DNA from: Triplophysa rosa
Lineage: Eukaryota; Chordata; Actinopteri; Cypriniformes; Nemacheilidae
Reading direction: 5' to 3'
DNA: 64,000 bases
Assembly (NCBI RefSeq): GCF_024868665.1
Contig: NC_079894.1
Location: 9,764,276 to 9,828,275 of the forward strand
This document shows positions 34,506 to 47,121 of this stretch, one piece after another. Made by a program: the position numbers and the translations under genes. How positions within the stretch are numbered: the stretch's first letter is position 1; each line of letters starts with the position of its first letter. The notes under the pieces were generated by a model. That model saw only the letters and a program-made list of their open reading frames with translations, ran no database searches and was not told where the DNA came from.

Positions 34506-35777
34506 TTAAAGGGGTGATATGACACGGCTAAAGCGAATATTATCGTTTGTTTTAGATGTAATGCAATGTGTATCCACTATTTAAGGTTAAAAAACGCTGT
34601 ATTTTTTAAAAACGCATGTTTGTATCTCCTCTTTGCCCCGCCTCTCTGAAACGCGCAGATTTTTTACAAAGCTCATCGCTCTGAAAAGCGAGGTGTGCTA
34701 TGATTGGCCAGTTAACCAGTGCGTAGTGATTGGTCCAATACTGCAAGCGTGTGACGGAAATGTAACGCCTCTTACCATATTCGGAACATCAGGTTCCAAA
34801 GCAATTGTACTAACAGGTGATAAAATGTCATCGGTTCTTTTCTTATCAATTCGAGCCCGAATCTGATCCAGAAAATGAAAATGGTCAAGCCGATACATCA
34901 ACTTTGCCAGCGCGATTTGAGCAGGATGTAAAGGATTGGTAAGGTTTTTTTTTTTTAAATGATGTTAAATAGTAAAACTATAGCCAACTGTTTTACCTTT
35001 TATATACGACTTTATAAAGATTTGCCGTTAGTGATCAACCAGTGTTACGCCATGTCTCGACACGACTCAACAAAGACAATAAACCCCATTATAAACACGA
35101 CATTTGTTGCCTCTAGTTGGAACATAATTACTGATTATTAGGATTTATGTTGCCTTTTTTCACGTTGCGCTCTTGTCTGCACAACATGCGCTATAAACAC
35201 ACGACAAACTCAACTCGCATTAGTCCGTAACAAAGTCTTTTACAATAAAAATATACTTACAGGCTGCGAATCTGAAGTGCCAAACTGTCCTTGAAAAGTT
35301 GGAATGGTTGGAATTGCCCCACTTTTTAACAAAAGCTTTCATGCACAGGCGGCCTTGATCTCTCCCAGGTTCATGAAGCAATCATCTGTGAAATGCGCTG
35401 CACACACTTGAATATTCGGATTGTACTGTTCTGGAACAGTATTGTAAATAAAATGTAACCATTCGATTTTAGTTGTCTCATCTTTTGGAAGGGCAAACAA
35501 AGAGGTTTTCTTTTCACAATGAAACACACAGCGTCTCCATGACATGGCTGCGGCGGCGACGATACAATGAGATTTACAAGTCCACCTTACTTACATATAG
35601 ATTTGGGCGGTCTAAGTCAAGTTATACCATGAAATGACGTAGATTTGTGGGGGTGTGGTTACACGAGGCGTTTCAGGCAGGTCTGGGTGAGCATTCGCTT
35701 TTAGATTGAATGCATCTTGCAACTTGACACACGAAAGACACAGAAAAACATGTATTCGTGTCATATGACCCCTTTAA
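34506..35777. mobile_element. TTAA-target (Kolobok-like) transposon carrying a THAP exon
   Basis: TTAA lies at both ends (34506-34509, 35774-35777). Inverted ends AAAGGGGTGATATGACACG and CGTGTCATATGACCCCTTT differ at one position. The minus strand encodes a THAP zinc finger (35339-35545). The plus strand near 34830-34930 has the acidic frame SYQFEPESDPENENGQ ending at W before a GTAAGG donor. TTAA targets plus a THAP domain point to Kolobok. No DDE transposase core is visible, so it is a non-autonomous carrier. It sits in kcnh2 intron 2. Confidence 0.82.
35339..35545 (-). CDS. THAP-domain exon/fragment inside the TTAA transposon
   Basis: The frame contains CVFHCEKKTSLFALPKDE, then IEWLHFIYNTVPEQYN and VCAAHFTDDCFMN. 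The spacing C-x3-C ... C-x2-H, with FALPKD and F.DDCF, fits the C2CH THAP DNA-binding zinc finger. Only the N-terminal zinc-finger part is present, then a stop. THAP domains bind DNA in P-element and Kolobok transposases and in host proteins derived from them. It is most likely a remnant; expression is unknown. Confidence 0.7.
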   Translation of the reverse strand: MSWRRCVFHCEKKTSLFALPKDETTKIEWLHFIYNTVPEQYNPNIQVCAAHFTDDCFMNLGEIKAACA

Positions 35778-38700
35778 TATTAAACTGGTACAGTGGTACT
35801 AAACGTATGGAACTGACCGTAGTAAATTTACCATTTATCTGATAAAATGTCACTGTTCTGCAGAACAAATGCAAATTTACACAATATGTTAAATTTTAAA
35901 TAAAGCTAAGCAACATAAACAACTGTGCACATCAGCAACCAGAATGAATTGAGGCACGACAGCCTAATAAATCCTAAATAACTCTGATGATCAAATTACT
36001 TGATGACAAAGTCTTCCTCCTGTTGTTTTGATTGAACAACGTTTATCAGCTTTTCTCTTTCTTTTTTTTTGAGACTTGATAACAAAGTTCATCCACATGC
36101 TGTTTTGAATGACGTTTTCCGCATTTCTTCTTCTTCTTTTGAAGTTTTATGTCGGTTGGCAAACCAACTTCTGGTGCTTTTTCCGCTTTACGAGAATGCT
36201 TGCGAACAAGCATTCCCCCAGATGGCGGAAAGTAAGCAAAAAACAAAGCGCGCCCGTTTAGAAAGATGATATGATTGGTCAGTTTTACTGTCACTCAAAA
36301 TTAATCTCTCTCACTGATTTACTATTGTACTGTCAGCGGTAGCCTCATCGAAGGCCCCCCACGTTAGCACGCGTTCGACTTCTTGCAGCATGCGCAGGCT
36401 GCGCAGACAACGTATGACATCACAGAACTGCTCCTGCTCCGTGATCTTGAATTACTCTTGTGAGACTTGGAAATCTCACATGGATAGAGTCCGCATCGAT
36501 CCAGGAAGTAAAATATACATATCTAATAGGGAAAATCATCCAACTTTTATTGAAAATAATATTTTATAGTTTTTTTTATATTTTTTACCATAGTTTAGGT
36601 CATCACAGAGGGCCTAGAGGGCCCTGAAGGTTCGCTACTGGTAGATAGAAATAGCCTCATTCTAAGATAATAAAAACATAACGCTTCATTATGTAAGGTC
36701 TCTATACACCTCTGAACAAATAATTATGAATATTATATTGCATTTCTGTCAATAGATCCTCCAAAAAATTACACATTGGACCTTGAATAGGACTACAGTC
36801 TTATTTGTACTGTATCTGAAAGCACAATCAAATGCAGAATGTATCTTAAACTACAGCTTTTGTGTTTGTGAGGTGGGCTGTATTTAGGCCTGGTAACAAA
36901 TGCTGTACAGAAATCTCTCTAGCTCCAATATATGTCCTTGGGCTTCCCTGTTCTCAGGATTCACTCATAACATTTGAATAAAATAAAACAAATGGTATGC
37001 AAATCTGGATCACGCCCTGAGGTTTGAGCTAAACTGCTGGCCTATTCGTGACTCCTCTCATGAAAACAACCACTACAAGCCTGTTGGGGTTTATGTTACA
37101 CTGGAGGCTCTGAAAATATTATGCGAGTAGTGCAACAAATAAAGCAAATGTCATTAACACTGTCAATAAATCAATTGAAAAACAAAAGGTTTCAATGCAA
37201 TTATTATACAGACAAGGTCGTGGTTTACTTTTTTAATATAATAAAATTCACAATTTTCACCTGGTGGATAAAACCCAAACACCTGGTGAACAAATCTCAT
37301 AAACATAGACTCGCTTTAAAGGAGTCATATTGAGCAACCACCCGAAACACCTTTGCAACCACACAGCAAAGCCCCTAGAAAGCACCTAAAACACCCTACT
37401 GTCACTGAAGTTGGTTTTGCACGAACAAACACCACTTACAGGTTTATATTCTCTGTCTGCAAACAATTCAGCAAGTGTAACTTTGACTGAAAATACAAGA
37501 AACAAGTCAAGTCAATAAGGTCTGTAAGCACCTGAAAGTACAAGCTCAGCTGGAATGTTGCAGAGGTCTTTCTGACAAAACTGTCCTATGAGAGTTCAGG
37601 GATGAAGAACGGACATTTAAATAATTAACTCCCAGAGATGGCTGAAGTCATTACTTTGTCTAATTATAGCAGTGGAGATCATTACCAGAATATGAAGACT
37701 GATGGTCAGGGTCATCCTCTGTCTTCTGTAGAGCATGGAGGTCCTCCATTGAACCTCTCCTTGCTTTGCTCATAAATGGGTCATGTCTCACGTCATTAAA
37801 ATTGATTCATTTTTATTTTGATTACTCAGCATAAATGATGTTACAGTTAGTAAAATATCAGTTTTAAAAAGGTTTTTTTAGCACAATAGAGGATTGTGCT
37901 ACTAGCCCAAAGGCCATTGGTTCGCGATTAAAATGCAACGTATAGCTTTAAAAGTGTCTGCCAAATGCATACAATTTTTAAGAGAAAAACATTTTATCTG
38001 CACTCTTTTCATTTATTTAAAGCTTAAACTGAAGTTAACAAAAGATGCACAGAAGGAAAGTCTGAAATGGGGAGCTGCTGTTAAAAGTCATCTCTAGATT
38101 GTTTACCGCAGGAACACAATCTGCCCCAAGAGTCATCATTAATTGATAATCTGCTATGCTTTATGCAGTTCACAATCGCTTCCTCATAGTTAAACCACAG
38201 AGGACAAGCAGACATTAAAGAGGGATGAGTATTCACTAATTGAGTGGACTTTAGAATTGCTCTTTTGTGTTGGAGGATTACTGGTACAGACACCATTAGT
38301 TCCATGCTTTGCTTTGAATGTCCTTCTCAAGGACTCTCTTCAGAGACAAAGATCATTGCCTCAACAAACGCGCCATTACGGGACAACAGGCATTGGTGGA
38401 CTGGGAAATACAACTTCATGTAATGCCTTTTTTTGTTTATAGTTCTATAGTCCAGCTTTTCTCATCAGAAATACAGTTGAGTACAAAACTATTCCTAGAA
38501 GGTTTAAAGTATGCCTAGTGGCCAGCATTGGAGCATTTCCACAAGACACCACTATCCTTCATATGTCCTTCTAGCAGCTTATTTGTGCAGAAATGTCCAA
38601 TAGCCGTTTCAACAGTTTAGGATGTTATTACCGTCCATGTCACATCCATTAGTTGTCATAAAAAATGACCCTCTGGACCATAGTCACCAAACACGTCTTC

Positions 38701-39080
38701 CAATGTATAGCTCTTATTTATATTTACTATATAAGTGATAAATAAATTGATTCCTGTTTACTTTCCATTAAATATGTTTAATAATATGGAATGATTTGCA
38801 GATGATTTTAGGCAATCACAAACAAGAAACCGATTTCCTTCCCCCATTAGTGTTTCAAGGGAAAGGAAATTAGTTCACAGTCACTAATCAAATGTAAGCA
38901 AATCTGTGACATTCTTAACACAAGGTCAGATGGCCTTACCTCCATTTGAAAATTGACTCAAATCATATAGAATAACAAAGAGAATCAGATTTTGCACCAG
39001 CTAACAAACCCTATGCGTATTTAAAGCAAAAGTAGACACAGCAACTAACAATAAATGTCACCCCAAATTTAACTAGTGGT
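35778..39080. other. kcnh2 intron 2 DNA, mostly unrecognised
   Basis: A possible degraded hAT (CAGCGGTAGCC...GGTTCGCTACTG) spans about 36335-36645 without a target duplication. A degraded SINE tail (GTGTCTGCCAAATGCATAC) lies at about 37955. Otherwise AT-rich, with no exon or element ends recognised. Confidence 0.35.
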
Positions 39081-39201
39081 CTTCGAATCAGGGGCGTCGC
39101 TACCCCTTTTACTGGGGCACATGCCCCAGTATAAATCTGCTGTGCCCCAGTGTAAATTTCAAGTTTAAGTTTAAAAAAAAGTTTAATTTGTGAGTGTCAA
39201 T

Positions 39202-39571
39202 CCCTGCGTTCCATTTGGGATATATCGCTCTCCGAAGGGCCCTTCGGAGTGACAACAATCATAGCCGCCATACTGAAGGGTCGTTCGAAACCGAAGTGCT
39301 CATAACTGGCCACTTCAAAGGGCCCTTCAGAATGAAGGATTTTGAAGGGTACAACTGATGGTCAGTTCGGGCTCCCATGATTCTTTGCGCAGATTCTTTG
39401 CGTGGTGACGCCGCCTCCTTATGGGCGCGGGATGATGACGCAGAAGGGCACTTCAAGAAACAGTTGTTTGGTCCCCTACACCCTTTAACCCTTCAAAGCT
39501 CTCACTCCGCAGGGTAAACCATTCGAAGGGCTTAGGGCATAGGGATGAACCCTTCGAAATGGAACGCAGGG
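39202..39571. mobile_element. Palindromic MITE with CCCTGCGTTCCATTT ends
   Basis: The left end CCCTGCGTTCCATTTGGGAT is mirrored by AAATGGAACGCAGGG. The interior is a chain of GAAGGGCCCTTC-type short palindromes. A diverged relative lies at about 55796-56060, sharing GCAGATTCTTTG, CCTCCTTATGGGC and TTGTTTGGTCCCC. Confidence 0.8.
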
Positions 39572-40045
39572 TATGTGTTTCCTTGCAACAACTGCAGCAC
39601 GCAGCTGCACTGGGTGACGACACGCAGCTGCGCAGTGCGCAGACAGGCGCACAAGGGTGATGATACGCGACTGGGGTAGGCTATGAAAATCTGAATCAGA
39701 ATCAGAATTAGAAGAGCTTTATTGCCAAGTGTGCTTGCACACACAAGGAATTTTCTTTGGTGTTGGAAGCTTCTAGTACAGACATTCAGCACAATGACAA
39801 TACAAATATAATAAGATTTACAGTCTAAAAGATTCTAAAATATGCATATATAAAATAAAAGCCTATTGTAGAGAAAATGGGGGATAATAACATGTAAGAG
39901 ACATTGTACAGGGTAGTATATGGTAGAATATACATATTAACAGATTGTAAGTACACTTGTGCAAATGGATAATGTTGTAAGTAGAGGTAGTGTTATATAC
40001 GTGTAGAAATAAAATGTACATATAATAAGGCACTATAGTGCACAC

Positions 40046-41105
40046 TAGGGATGGGCGATATGGCCCTAAAACTCTATCACGATAATTCCTGGTATTTCTT
40101 GCGATAACGATAAAAATGACGATATATCTATAACGCCATCCACCGCTGTTTTTTGTGTCAAGTGATAGTAGCTGCATGTAGTCTAGACCCTCAGAAAAAC
40201 AAATATTATCAAAAAGTAAAACTTACCCCAAATCAAACAGCTCCTAAAATATACCTACAGTATTTTTGTAAATATAAAATATAATAGTGAGATTCAACTT
40301 CAACAGGTTGTAGTAAAGAAAAGTTAAATGAACTAAAGCTCAATAAACACATCATGTCATACCTAAAACTGTATATATTCTATTGTTGGGTGGAAACGAT
40401 CGATCACATCACGCTGTCAATCACTCTCTCTTGAACTGTGTGAACCTTCTCTTCTCACAGCAACATACACTGAATCTGTCTATGACGTGCTACAGAAAGA
40501 GAACAGAAACATGCGGATAAAAGAAATCTAATTAAATAATCCATGCTTTTATACGCTCATAAACGTATTTAAAATAACGTAATACAAACTCGCATTGTAC
40601 TGTATGTAAACAGGCAGCAGTGCTGTGCACGCTGTGTCGCTATGAAAGCACATGTGGGCGCGAGCTACGCACGGGACGCTCCGTTCATCCTGTATATAAC
40701 AGGCAAGAAATCATATTAAACAATTTGCGCACGAGCGCATAACATCTAACGAATGTTTAAATAAATACTTTTAGCCAAACTAAATGTTGTGGTGTAGCGT
40801 ATTATGACTATCAACGAATACTTAACAAAAGAATTAAATAAAACGAAAGTGAAACTAAACATTAACTCGGATACATCTACAGTGCCAACCTAAATGAGAT
40901 TTAGAGCTTTTAGTGCAAACTTTCTCAGCTTCACGTCCGCCCTCCGCTATACCCGTTTTCGCTTCACATATGAGCTGTGAATGGGTCTCATAAAAAAATA
41001 AGTCATCAACTAGAATTTATCGTTTATATCGCGGGAAGACTAATTCCTATCGTGTGGGGAATTTCTACCGGTATATCGCAAACGATATAATATCGCCCAT
41101 CCCTA
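40046..41105. mobile_element. hAT element inserted in the LINE 3' UTR, perfect 8-bp target duplication
   Basis: Ends TAGGGATGGGCGATAT and ATATCGCCCATCCCTA are perfect inverted repeats. GTGCACAC flanks both sides exactly (40038-40045 and 41106-41113). Excision restores a continuous LINE tail. 1060 bp, no long reading frame. Confidence 0.95.
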
Positions 41106-42289
41106 GTGCACACTATAGGAGTAGTGAAAATGCAATATTGCTCTTAAGGAGCAGTTATCTGTTTAGGAGGGAGATTTCCTGGGGGAAGAAGCTGCTTCTG
41201 TGTCTGGAAGTCCTGGTGTTTGGTGCTCTGAAGCACCAAGCACCGGCAAGAGGGAAGCAGCTCAAAAAGTTTGTGTGCCAGAGTTTGATTTTGTAGAGTC
41301 AATGATGATTTTTCTTGCCCTGTTTTTCACTCTGGAATCATACAGGTCCTGAAGTGTGGGCAAAGGAGCACCAAAAATATTCTCAGCACTACGAACTGTC
41401 CGTTGTAGTCTTCGTAGGTCTGATTTGTTGGCCGAGCCATACCAAACAGTTATTGAAATGCACAGAACAGATTTGATGACCGCTGAGTAGAACTGGGTCA
41501 GTAGCTCCTGTGGTAGGTTAAACTTCCTCAATTGACGGAGGAAGTATAACCTCTGCTGGGCCTTCTTTACAATGGAGTCTATGTGGGACTCACACTTCAG
41601 GTCCTGAGAGATGGTGGAGCCCAGGAACCTGAATGACTCCACAATATCCACAGTGCTGTCCAGGATGGTGAGGGGAGGAAGTGATGGAGAGTTCCTTCTG
41701 AAATCCACTATCATCTCCACTGTCTTGAATGCATTCAGCTCTAAATTGTTTTGACTGCAACAGGCAGCCAGCTGAGCAACCTCCTTTCTGTAAGCAGATT
41801 CATCACCATCTTGAATTGTGTCATCTGCAAACTTCAGGAGTTTGACAGAAGGGTCTGTAGAGGTGCATTCGTTTGTGTAGAGTGAAGATAGCAGTGGAGA
41901 AAGAACACATCCTTGAGGAGCTCCGGTGCTGATGGCTAAATTTTCCCAACCTCACTAGCTGCTGCCTGTTCGAAAGGAAGTTAATAATCCACTGTTGGCA
42001 CAGAGAGCTGGGTAAACTTGGGCAGAAGGAGGTCCGGGATTATGGTGTTGAAGGCCGAGCTGAAGTCTACAAACAGGATCCTGACGTAAATCCCTGGTCT
42101 GTCTAGGTGTTGTAGGATGTAATGCAGTCCCATGTTTACATCCACAGACCTGTTTGCTCGGTAAGCAAACTGGAGGGGATCAAGAAGTGATCTGGTGATG
42201 TCCTTCAGGTGGGCCAGTACAAGTCTCCCAAATGACTTCATGACCACAGATGTTAAAGCAACAGGCCTGTAGTCATTAAGTCTACGGAG

Positions 42290-43010
42290 AAGTCATCACA
42301 ACTTCTCCATTCAACTGGGCTCATCAACCATTACATCTTCCAGAATGGCAAGAAACCTGGGAGTGGTGATCGACGATCAGCTTAACTTCACTGATCATGT
42401 TGCCAGCACCACCCGGTCCTGTAGATTCATCCTCTACAATATCAGGAAAATTAGACCTTTCCTATCCCAGCATGCTACGCAAGTCCTAGTCCAGGCTCTT
42501 GTTCTGTCCAGACTGGACTACTGCAATGCACTACTGACTGGACTTCCAGCTTGCACAACCAAACCTCTACAGATGATCCAGAATGTGGCGGCAAGAGTGG
42601 TCTTCAATGAACCAAAGAGAGCGCACGTCACTCCTCTCTTCACTAAATTACATTGGCTCCCTATAGTCGCCCGAATCAAATTCAACACTCTGCTCCTGGC
42701 CTACAAGACCACCACTGATTTGGCACCCCCTTACCTTCACTCGCTAATGCAGACGTATATACCTGCCAGATCCCTATGCTCTGCAAACGAACGACGTCTT
42801 GTGGTGCCATCCCAAAAAGGTAAAAGATCTCTCTCACGTACCTTCTCTGGATCGGTTCCACATTTATGGAATGATCTGCCCGCTGCTACAAGATCAGCAG
42901 ATTCTGTAGCCATCTTTAAAAACCGACTGAAAACACATCTCTTCCGTCAACACCTGACTGATCAGCTCTGAATTCTATCTCTTTCCTACTCTTTCAAAAA
43001 AAAAAAAACC
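42290..43010 (+). mobile_element. 5'-truncated L2-like LINE (RT C-terminus) inserted in the minus-strand LINE
   Basis: A continuous plus-strand frame encodes MARNLGVVIDDQLNFTDHVA, SRLDYCNALLTGLP, QNVAARVVFNEPKRAHVTPL, LHWLPIVARIKFNTLLLAYK and LWNDLPAATRSADS, the C-terminal end of an L2-type ORF2, followed by a stop and an A13 tract. It is 5'-truncated with the RT catalytic core missing. About 100 codons of the surrounding LINE are also missing at this point. Confidence 0.85.
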
Positions 43011-43944
43011 TTGTGTACCTTCTGTAAGCATCTTCTTTGGCCTGACGAAGCTGTCTCAGTTTCATTGTAAACCATGGTTTGTCATTGTTGTATGTTAAGT
43101 GGGTCCTGGTGGGAATACACATGTCCTCACAGAAGCTGATGTAGAATGTCACTGTGTCAGTTAACTCATCCAGATCAGCGGCTGCAGCTTCAAAGACACT
43201 CCAATACGTGCAGTCGAAACAGGCTTGTAAGGCCCGCTCTGTTTCGCTGCTCCATCTTAAATCTGCCAAGCTTGTAGCAAGGACAGCAAAGAGCTTCTGT
43301 CTGAAGGTCGGAAGAAGATGAACCAGGCAATGATCAGAGAGACCCAGAGCTGCTCTGGGAACAGAGTATGCATCCCGTATTGTGGTATATCACTGATCCA
43401 GAATGTTGCTGATCTCTGGTGGGGCATGTGATATGCTGCCTGTATTTTGGTAGCTCACGGGAAAGGTTTGTTAAACCCTCTGTTAAAGTCCCCAATAATA
43501 ATAATAATAAGCGAATCCGGGTGTTGCTGCTCAGTGTCAGTGATGTAATCCGCCAGCTGATGCAGCGCCGCGCTCGCACATGCATGTGGAGGAATGTAAA
43601 CATTCACGAGAATAAACGAGGAAAACTCGCGTGGCGAATAAAAAGGTTTGCAGTTGATAGAGAACGCTTCTAAGTACGAAAAGCACATCTTCTTCAGTGT
43701 TGTTATATATCTGCACCAACCTTCGTTTATATAAAAACATAATCCACCACCACGCGTCTTTCCCTGTTGACTCTGCAATGCGATCCACTCTGAACAGCTG
43801 GAAACCCGGCAAATGTAACGCGCTGTCCGGTATGGTGTCATTGAGCCATGTTTCTGTGAAACACAGCGCAGCGGAGTTGGAAAAATCTTTGTTTGTCTGG
43901 GTGAGTAAGAGTATTTCATCCATTTTGTTGGCAAGGGAGCGGAC

Positions 43945-44367
43945 TGTAGCGAGGAAGGCGGGGCGAGAGCCGTGGGGCAGGTAAGGCGGGGCCGGCGGCG
44001 TAAGTGGCAACGAGTGTCAGGGAGTTTCGGCACCAATGTAATAACGTTCAATAGAAGGGAAGGAAGGAGGTGGGAACCGGCGAACATTAACAAACTTTAA
44101 TTCAAAACTAAACAAACAATAATCCAAGAATAAAAGACTGGCAGCCACCTCACGGTCGACTGCCGGCCACACAAACATAAACAAACTTAACAGTTTCCGG
44201 GCCCGGGTCCTCTCTCTCGATGGTCCGGTCGCTCGTCCTCTTATGCTCCCGAGCTCCCCCATGAGGCATGCAGGGACCGGCGGTCGCACAGCTGACACTC
44301 GTTGCCACTTACGCCGCCGGCCCCGCCTTACCCGCCCCACGGCTCTCGCCCCGCCTTCCTCGCTACA
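43945..44367. mobile_element. 423-bp TG...CA fold-back element with 5-bp target duplication
   Basis: The element starts TGTAGCGAGGAAGGCGGGGC and ends with the inverted counterpart GCCCCGCCTTCCTCGCTACA. The arms are inverted repeats of about 70-75 bp (43945-44018 and 44288-44367). CGGAC flanks both sides (43940-43944, 44368-44372). It interrupts the LINE endonuclease frame precisely between ECP and VRSLANKM. TG...CA ends with a 5-bp duplication resemble a solo LTR, but long inverted arms are not an LTR feature. AATAAAAGACTGG lies in the spacer. Confidence 0.82.
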
Positions 44368-45141
44368 CGGACATTCGCCAGGTGTATACTCGGCAGCGGG
44401 TCCTAAATCCGTGACGTCATAGTCTGACGAGCGCACCCGCTCGCTTTCCCCGCTTGCGTCTTTTTGAGTGTTTGTATAGAGCTGCCGATCATCCGAGTAA
44501 AATGTTAAGTAAAACGTCTGAATTTGCAAAATTAGGAAAAAGATTGACAGAGATGCATTGCTTAATGTTAAGCAATTCGTCCTTGGTAAAAGTGATTAGA
44601 GAAGAGTGGCTCAAGGCAGGAAAAACAAACAAAAAAGACAAGAGCTCCAAACCGAGGCAGCCATCCGCAGTGCCATCTTGGATCTTGAAAAAACGATCTT
44701 GAAAAAATTTTGACTCAATCATTATTAGCACCTGTAGATGAACTTCAGAATTTGTTTGTGCAAAGCCGGTAAATGGAAGCAGAAAGTAGATGATGAGTTT
44801 GAGGGAGGTAAGACTTGATAAACAAACTACTGTACATCCCCAGCCAGTCAGGTCTCAGACATTAGAGGAAATGTCACAGGAAAACCTTTGTCATGTCTTT
44901 TAAATTGCATGGTTGCTTAGAAAAACATTTGTGTTGTGTACATTCAGAAATGAAATTAAAATGTAATTTACTAGCTCTAGTTCAGGACATTACATAAAAA
45001 GCTGGCAGTACCTATGGCTGAGATAACTATGTGCTATTATAGGCAGTACAGTGAAAAAATGAACCTACTTTGTTTGGACTTGGCTGTTAAACCAGAAAAT
45101 ATTGTGGGGTTTTTTTAGTTAAAATATGCTCTTTATATTTA

Positions 45142-47121
45142 TGGAATTCCAATCCTGCCAAAATGTAAAATAAATAAATACAAAAATAAATCCATGAAGA
45201 AATGTAAAAAAGTGAAAATAAATAAATACAGAAATTAGTTTTCGGAAAGTAACAAAAATTAATGAAAAAATAGATATTTAAATGTATATTATTTATTTCT
45301 TTTTTTAAACATTTATTTTTGTACATTTTTTGTATTTCTTTTATGCATTTATGTATTTCCACATTTTTACATTTTCACATTTATTTATTTCTACATTTCT
45401 GTGTCCATATGGTAATGAGGGGGCGTGTCTTGCTTCAGACATGGCAGTCGAGCACAGAGTGGTGCTGTAGGCCACAGGCAAATTCTAAGGCCATGGTAAC
45501 ATCTTGTGCTTTGACAAAATGACATGCAAGAGATGAGCGTGACCACATGTAACAAAAATATAGTATATTACAGCATTTACTGTAGTAAACTGCAGAATAC
45601 TATATATTACAGTAATATATAATGTAGTGCACTATAGTACTTACTATTGTGGGATTTAAAAGCCCTTATGGAAATCAACCATGGTTTTTTTTGGCAGATT
45701 TGTATGACCACAGTTCCACTACAAATACCATGGTTAACTCTGGATATACTGAAGCAACACCATGGTTAAATTGTAGGGGTGTGACGAGATCCGACGATGG
45801 AGTGATGGGCTCGAAATTGCGATCATTTTAGTCGCATATGCTCCCTAAATTTAACCTGTGCAACCTCAAAATATATTTGGGAGCATTTGTGTGAGTGCAC
45901 ATTTTGTTGTGGTGTGACCTGTTTTCATTACTGTACAGAACACGCTATAAACTGCACAAAGTATGTGCGTGCGTGCCGTGCTGTGAGCTACAGTGACCGA
46001 CCCGGCCATTCATAGACAACATGATGTAAACATGCTCTAGACAGACGGGTTTCAACCTTGGCGCGGTTCAGTCAGTGGAGGAAGGAGAATTGACAGTGTG
46101 AAATGATCGCCACCTCTGCTAACACGGGCACTATGCAAAAGCATATAGAGAAAACAACCACAGCTCTTTACTAAAACCTATGCCGGTTAAGAAAACAAAG
46201 CATACATTTTGTGAAATTACTGCCTGTCATTTGAGTTTGTGACCAAACATTTTGCAGTGTTCACATATTGTTTTCACTGCATAATATAATTTATTAAAAT
46301 ATAAGTTTAATGTGTTTCATAAAGTACAAGTTGATTTTATAATGCCTACATTTTTTGCATTTTGTGTTAAGGTGAATAAAATATTATTTCATCATTGAGG
46401 ATTTCTTTCAAATAAGTCTAAAAATCTCGTCTTGTTCTCGTGAACCCAGTCTCGTGTCTCATCTCGTGAGATCAGTATCTCGTCACACCCCTCTTAAATT
46501 GTGTTTACAATGGCTTGACTATAGTGGCCATTTTATTTGTTTTAATTAAAAGTTTATTTTCATAAGGGAACACTGTATTACTAGATACACAGTATCTGGG
46601 AATTTTACTACACTTTACTTTAGTAAATACAATGGTATAAGCTATAGCAGGGCTAGTCAAGCACCTGTTCATAATTTAAAATTCGTGCATGTCATTTTGT
46701 CAAAGCAAAAGATGTTACCATGGCCTTAAGAGCTTGTCTGTGGCCTACAGCACCACTCTGTGCTCGACTGCCATGTCTGAAGCAAGACACACCCCCTCAT
46801 TACCAAATGGACACAGAAATGTGGAATTAAATAAATGTAGAAATAAATAAATGTGAAAATAAATAAATGTGAAAATGTAAAAATGTGGAAATACATATAT
46901 ATAAACATAAATGCATAAAATAAATACAACAATGTAAAAAATAAAGAAATGTTTAAATAAAGAAATTAATAATATATGTTTAAATACCTATTTTTCATTC
47001 ATTTTTATATTTTTAGAAAATTAATTTCTGTTTTTATTTATTTATTTTATCTTTTTTACATTTCTTCATGGATTTATTTTTGTATTTATTTATTTTTAAT
47101 TTTGGCAGGATTGGAATTCCA
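45142..47121. mobile_element. Long-TIR DNA element (about 390-440-bp inverted arms), TA target
   Basis: It starts TGGAATTCCAATCCTGCC and ends GGCAGGATTGGAATTCCA, with TA on both sides (45140-45141, 47122-47123). The arms 45142-45528 and 46686-47121 are inverted copies, including CATGGCAGTCGAGCACAGAG and its complement, and AT-rich AAATAAATA tracts. A hAT element lies between the arms. No transposase was found. The TA target hints at Tc1/mariner, which is inference. Confidence 0.82.
45774..46493. mobile_element. hAT element nested in the long-TIR element, 8-bp target duplication
   Basis: The left end TAGGGGTGTGACGAGAT and right end ATCTCGTCACACCCCTC are inverted with one mismatch. TTAAATTG flanks both sides exactly (45766-45773, 46494-46501). 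720 bp, non-coding. Confidence 0.92.

Larger units (their letters stand above)
39690..44500 (-). mobile_element. L2/CR1-like LINE, minus strand, broken by three insertions
   Basis: The 3' end near 39690 is TTGGCAATAAAGCTC followed by ATTCTGATTC repeats (minus strand). Reading upstream, the RT C-terminus (41262-41720) has FRFLGSTISQDLKCESHID, FYSAVIKSVLCISITVWYGS and LPTLQDLYDSR. The RT core (41981-42247) has LLDPLQFAYRANRSVDVNMG and VRILFVDFSSAFNTI. A pre-RT segment (42994-43269) has NDKPWFTMKLRQLRQAKEDA, and the endonuclease (43455-43940) has RSLANKMDEILLL, ALCFTETWLND and IIIIGDFN. Frameshifts and insertions make it a pseudogene. The 5' boundary is uncertain. Confidence 0.85.

Noticed and set aside
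36046..36294. 82-codon minus-strand frame rich in lysine
   Set aside because: Lysine runs come from simple AAG/TTC repeats; no domain recognised.
36335..36645. Possible hAT with CAGCGGTAGCC/GGTTCGCTACTG ends
   Set aside because: End similarity is partial and no 8-bp target duplication was found; mentioned only in the intron note.
45087..46932. Phe/Tyr/Ile-rich frames that look like membrane proteins
   Set aside because: They arise from AAATAAATA tracts in the arms of the long-TIR element.
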